From Oryza sativa Japonica Group (Eukaryota > Streptophyta > Magnoliopsida > Poales > Poaceae): a stretch of 64,000 nucleotides of DNA. The notes beneath the pieces are model-generated. The model was given only the letters and a program-made list of their open reading frames with translations, had not been told where the DNA came from and did no database searches. Both the position numbers and the translations under genes were made by a program. Positions within the stretch are counted from its first letter, which is position 1; every line of letters begins with the position of its first letter. The stretch is taken from positions 8,979,001-9,043,000 of the forward strand of contig NC_089035.1 of NCBI RefSeq assembly GCF_034140825.1. The letters are read 5' to 3'. Below, in pieces: positions 59,507 through 64,000 of this stretch.

Positions 59507-62500
59507 TTAGCTCATTTTCTCTTGATTTTCTTGCATTAGTTTCTCCAGTTCCTTCTGCCCAGTAGATATCAGTGTCTTCACAGTATCGAACGCAGTCAGT
59601 TTAATACTGCATGGATTGAGGAATACTGTGAGCAATGAGAAGTTACGTGCCAGTAAACATACTATTACCTATCAGTGTTGCCATAAATTTAAATATATAG
59701 TTGACCACCACTGTGAAAAGAAAAGGCACCTGCTATTTGGTAGATTTTTTAATGCATTTGGAACAAAACCTCTGTATAGTCCAATTAGACCATCACGTTC
59801 CACAATGCCTGCATTCAGCAGAGACAAATTTAAGAAATGCTTCAGTTTAGCCCATAAAGGACAAGACCAAGCTACAAGTGAGCATGTAGAACTGGCATCT
59901 GAGAGCTGAAGTGAACGTTATGCAGTAAGTAAAAGATGATGTTTATCCAACACCAGAAGGACTATATATAAATCAGCTACCTGGAATAGCATCCAAAACC
60001 GTGTTGTAGGGTGATCCTTTCATTTGCATCTGCCTTCTAACAGTGTCCAGAGGATAACACATCAAAGTTGCAAATGTTGCTGAAAGAAGAGCAGTTGCCA
60101 GAGATGTCTCTGGTCTACTCTTATACTTCTCTGGTACAGATTTCTTCATTCTTACATACAGAAAAGAATAGAGGGTGAGGTGAATATCTACTTTTGAGAC
60201 CAACTTTTTTATATGATGAGGTAGAAAGAATCTCACAAGTCAAAAACACAGAAGTTCACAGCAATGTAAGGGGCGATTCCTATAAGAGACGGACCCAGGC
60301 CTCCATAGAAGGAGGCCAAACCTTCGTCTCTCAGCATGTTCATAGCAACCTAAAAGTTAAGTCATCAGGTTACATTAATTTCCAGAAACGAAACTCAAGC
60401 TTATAAACTAGTTACCTGAGACATAGTACTATGTCCAGATTGAACTGCTAGCCTCAGCCGAAGAACATCCAGTGGGTAAGTTACCTATCAGCAAGTAGCC
60501 AAGTATATATAGAAGTTTCATAATGATCAGAACACAAACAAACAAATCAAACTAGATATAAGGACAATTGCTCAGGAGTAAATAAATAAATTACAAGTGT
60601 AGATGTCATGCCCGCACAAGCACCAGCAGCAAGTCTCCCAAACACAGTAAGCTCTCCGTCCTTTCTCCGGAAAAATTTCTGAATGCAAAGCAGGTACATG
60701 GAAATTGAAATGACAGGAATCCAAAATAGGTAATTGACTGATGATAAAGAGTTGGCGTTATCACCTTGTAAACTTCATAAGAAAACAGTTGCACCGCACT
60801 GTAAGGAACTATGCGGATAACCTTAAGTAGTTTATAAAGAAACTAAGTGAGAACAGGACCAACAGAATAAAATAAACCATGCATGAGCCACAATCTGCAT
60901 GATGGGGAATATCAAGCACCTGTGGAAGATTGCCTTTCCAGTAACCCTTCAAGCCCTCTTCCTTCCCTATCTCTGCAATAGCCTGCATAATTGTAGATGT
61001 ATCAGATTAGTTATGTAGTACCAGATATACAACTCTAAGTAAAATCTATGAAAAAGATAGCTATGCTTCTCCTCCTTGTTTGAAAGTGGAAAGTGCAAGT
61101 TCATATATCCAAGAGAAATTAGAAACAATTATGTTAAGAAGTCAGACCGCACATAGAAACAACATGTTAAAGCATATGCGAACTGGCAGTACTTTGTGTC
61201 TAACTCATCAACACATGAAGCACCAGCATGGCAGCATCTGATATCATATTAAAAACATCTAAACGAACAAACATCATGAAGCCATAAGTAAAACTTAATG
61301 GCATGCCACTGCCTATTTCTGAAAACCATTGTTACCCTCATTTCTGAACCATACAAGAAGCATCATGAATTCAGGACACAGTGAGTATGTTACAGTGTAT
61401 TATAAGTATATTGGAACAAATTATGGCTTTCCCTCAGATAGCAACCACGAATTGGTAGTGGTGAAACACATCAGTTTCATGACTCACAGGTTCTTTTTTA
61501 AAGAAAAATGCTCCATGCCTCACGAAAGCCTTTTTCATGATATGTTTCCCAGAATAGTTTTCAAATTTCTAAAACGTAATTTTGAGATTGTGTGTTAATT
61601 TTTAGTAAACCACGAGTTTCATTGTTCCATATCAGTTCACATACAACCGCAAGACCAGAATACTGCATATTTGTAGTGGAGAGAAGAGTACCCCATTGTT
61701 ATGTTCAACACCACACACACAGACAGAACTCGGTTCGTTCTAACTTATCCCTGATGTATTCGGAAGCTGCACTTATGAATTCAGGGAATTTATCATGCAA
61801 TTGCAAATGACAGGTACTAAAATAGACAGGGTTGGGATCAACTCCATGGCTAGATGGAAGGCATTTTATAGCAACAACAGATTGACATTGTTGTCATGAA
61901 AATCGCAGACGATAGTATTAACATTACTAAAATAGACAGTGTTGCATCAGCTCCATGGCTACAGAAAAGCCATTCTATAGCAACAACAGAATTACACACT
62001 CTTACCAACTTAGAAATTTATAGCAAACTGAAGAGAAGAGGTGGAGGACATCATCAGAGTTACCTCGAGGAATCCGATCCCTTTCTTGGTGCTCTCCCCC
62101 ACCACCCGCACGCTGTGCGTCTACAAAGAAGAAGAGCAGGAAATGCAGTGGGTTACAGACCACGCACCCACAGGCCACCCCACAGCAAGGAGAGGGAGAG
62201 AAATCAGAAACCCCCGGGACGGGAGGGGCGGGGTCATGGTGTGCCCTACCTGCATGAGGAGCTTGACGCGGTCGAGCGGCGCGGTGATCGTCTTGGCGAC
62301 GGCCCCCGCGGCCGCCCCCGCCGCGAAGAGCGCGACGGCGTTGGGCACCAGCGCCAGCATCGCCAGCGGGTGCCTCACCAGCACCCCCGCCGCCGGCAGC
62401 TGCTGCTGCTTCCCCTTCCCCTCCCCCACCTCCCCCTCCTCCCCTCCCCCTCCCCCCTCCCGCACGGTGAGCGACGCGAACGCCGGGCCACCCCCACCCC

Positions 62501-62603
62501 CACCCACGCGGAGGGCGAGCGCGCGGCGGGCGTGGGGAGGCGGCGGCGTGGGTGGGGGCCTCCATGAGTCGCACGCCGCCGCATCCACTCGCCGGTGGCT
62601 CAT
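59507..62603 (-). CDS. Plastid-envelope ADP/ATP-type (EAAC/PAPST1-like) mitochondrial-carrier-family protein, 381 aa
   Basis: Ten exons on the minus strand: 62603-62250, 62120-62064, 60982-60920, 60821-60765, 60678-60595, 60484-60416, 60349-60237, 60150-59981, 59808-59730, 59606-59507 (1146 nt, in phase). Three SLC25 signatures: PLDRVK (109-114), PLDVLR (209-214), PLDTVR (299-304), with six predicted helices. Residues 1-80 are a Gly/Ala/Pro-rich plastid-like transit peptide. GYWKGNLPQVIRIVPYSAVQ and GLGPSLIGIAPYIAVNFCVF match the Arabidopsis proteins annotated as envelope ADP,ATP carriers (At3g51870, At5g01500/PAPST1/TAAC), which move ATP/ADP and the sulfur-metabolism nucleotide PAPS across the plastid envelope. 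Exact substrate here is inferred from family only. Confidence 0.9.
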
Positions 62604-63120
62604 CGTCGTCGGTGGGCAGGCGGTGGCCGGATCTGCTTGGCCGCGAGAGGCGAGGCGAGGCGAGGCGGAATGGAAGAGAGAATTAATGCGGAGGAAGAAG
62701 AAGAAGCGAAGAAGGAAGAGGGGATAAGGGGGGGAGGAGGATTGATTTCCTCCCCGTTTTATGTCGAAGCTCGAGAGAGCGGTGAGGAGGGGGGTTGGTT
62801 GTTTAAACCCTCGCGCACGCCGGACACGCGGGCAATGCACTCCTCTCTCTTTTTTTTCTTTCTTTTTCGTTTTCTTTTCTTGAGAGGATTAATGGTGTAT
62901 GAGTGTGGCACAATGAAAGGGACGTGTTTCGGTTCTTGCCACAATGTCAGCAAGTAAATGCGGTTTTGGTTGCCCGTCTGTTCGGCATTTGTGCCGTACA
63001 TGGACATGGGAACCGAATCGTGGAAGAAGGGACAGCTAATTGGGTCCGTTTTTTTTTTTTTTGACAAATTGACCCTTTTGGAAAACTTATTTCGAAACTA
63101 ACCCCTGCCAAAAACTTCAA
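62604..63120. other. 5' region of the carrier gene
   Basis: A purine-rich leader (GAAGAAG runs) near 62690-62720, then non-coding DNA. No second gene seen. Confidence 0.4.
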
Positions 63121-63129
63121 CAAAAAATA

Positions 63130-63565
63130 GGCCGTCGCCTCAGCGACGTTGGCCGTGTCAGCGCCAACGGGACTGGCGCTGACATTGTGCCACCGTGGCG
63201 GCCGGGCCGATCCCCAGCTGACGTGGCAGCTACCTCAGCGCCAACCGGACTGGCGCTGAGGTGGGACTTGGCCGCAACCCCCAAGGCCCAGACCAGCAAG
63301 CCTGCTGGATGGCTTGCGGGCTGGGACCTCAGCGCCAGCCCACCTGGCGCTGAGGTGGGACTTGGCCGCAACCCCCAAGGCCCAGACCAGCAAGCCTGCT
63401 GGATGGCTTGCGGGCTGGGACCTCAGCGCCAGCCATAATGGCGCTGACTATTGGAAACTCAGCGCCAGCCCACCTGGCGCTGAGGTGGGACTTGGCCGTT
63501 TCGGCCGTGGCCCAGCCCAGCAAGCCTTCTGGATGGCTGGGCTGGGACCTCAGCGCCAGGTGAGC
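63130..63565. repeat. GC-rich palindromic tandem repeat (about 94 bp unit)
   Basis: Three to four units built from the inverted words CCTCAGCGCCAG and CTGGCGCTGAGG, separated by GGGACTTGGCCGCAACCCCC, AAGGCCCAGACCAGCAAGCC and TGCTGGATGGCTTGCGGG. Open frames across it are by-products of the repeat. Confidence 0.85.
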
Positions 63566-63639
63566 CCTGCTAAACTTTAGCAAAACTTTGCACACAACAG
63601 AGGCAAACATCAAATCATAGAAATTTACAGGCAGTAATA

Positions 63640-63860
63640 TATCCAGAGAACCATACAAAACATACATCCATCCATCAATCCCAACATCATTCCATACATC
63701 CATAGAATCCATCAATACATCCATATATGAAGTCCATATATATAAGAAATAAAAACATCCCATCGATCCTCGTCTATACATCCAGTCGAGTCCATACATC
63801 CAGTCCATACATCCATCGAACCATGCATCAAGTCCATCCATCTATCCATCCATCCATTGA
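63640..63860. repeat. CATCCATA/CATC microsatellite-like stretch
   Basis: Imperfect tetranucleotide repeats (ATCC ATAC ATCC). Simple sequence. Confidence 0.7.
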
Positions 63861-63869
63861 ACCATGCAC

Positions 63870-63998
63870 TCACCTCCTCCTACCTCTAGTGCGAGGACGA
63901 GGCACGTCGGGGGTGTACCTCCAGTCCTGCGAAGGAGCCCGCCGGCGTCGTGGTCGAGACGGGCCGGGCTGCGAGATATCTGGCTGTGACGACTCTGG
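63870..63998 (-). CDS. C-terminal end of a probable transposon-related protein (partial)
   Basis: The minus-strand frame ending at the TGA at 63870-63872 reads PGPSRPRRRRAPSQDWRYTP and ends RTRGRRR. A Ser/Pro/Arg-rich tail of this kind is common at the end of rice proteins of the plant-mobile-domain (MULE/PMD-type) class, and the GC-rich repeats beside it are in keeping with a transposon 3' end. Only 42 codons are in the window, so the identity is a guess. Confidence 0.35.
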   Translation of the reverse strand, partial: PESSQPDISQPGPSRPRRRRAPSQDWRYTPDVPRPRTRGRRR

Positions 63999-64000
63999 TG

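Noticed and set aside
63187-63580. Overlapping frames repeating WDLSASPPGAEV-like words
   Set aside because: They arise from the 94-bp tandem repeat; no start context, splice signals or known domain.

Overview
This is a plant nuclear window, and everything in it points to rice (Oryza). Genes are well spaced and intron-rich, several have very GC-rich first exons, and intergenic DNA is AT-rich and crowded with MITEs of typical grass families. There are no bacterial-type operons, no CRISPR array, and no tRNA or rRNA gene that I can recognise. All exon models below come from splice-site and frame reasoning on the sequence alone.

Layout. Positions 1-1105 hold the last exons of an unrecognised gene running in from the left. 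About 1.645-18.28 kb is an old tandem duplication. Unit 1 (1645-6918) and unit 2 (6919-18283) share a small membrane-protein gene at one end and a fossil copia gag fragment at the other. Unit 2 has swollen through a nested insertion (a PIF/Harbinger-like element that holds a young gag-only LTR retrotransposon) and a 2.9 kb solo LTR sitting in a minisatellite. About 18.3-20.1 kb is intergenic. A PSY-type secreted peptide precursor gene lies at 20.28-20.81 kb, a non-autonomous Mutator-like element at 21.74-22.56 kb, and a five-exon gene for a small conserved membrane protein at 22.89-26.17 kb. An intronless phytochrome kinase substrate (PKS) family gene occupies 29.2-30.8 kb. A repeat-rich intergenic stretch (31-38.6 kb) follows, with Stowaway, hAT, LINE and SINE copies.

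The right half is gene-dense: a SEC14/CRAL-TRIO lipid-transfer protein (minus), an SPF27/MOS4 spliceosome subunit (plus), an intronless plastid geranylgeranyl reductase (plus), an ADP-ribosylation factor (minus) and a plastid-envelope type ADP/ATP (PAPST1/EAAC-like) carrier (minus). The window closes in a GC-rich palindromic tandem repeat and the 3' end of a probable transposon-related reading frame.

The genes do not form a pathway. They are mostly housekeeping (splicing, vesicle traffic, lipid transfer, plastid metabolism), plus one peptide hormone and one light-signalling protein. The most interesting material is the tandem duplication with its empty site and start-codon loss, the PSY precursor with a start-stop uORF, and several transposons whose target-site duplications can be read directly.
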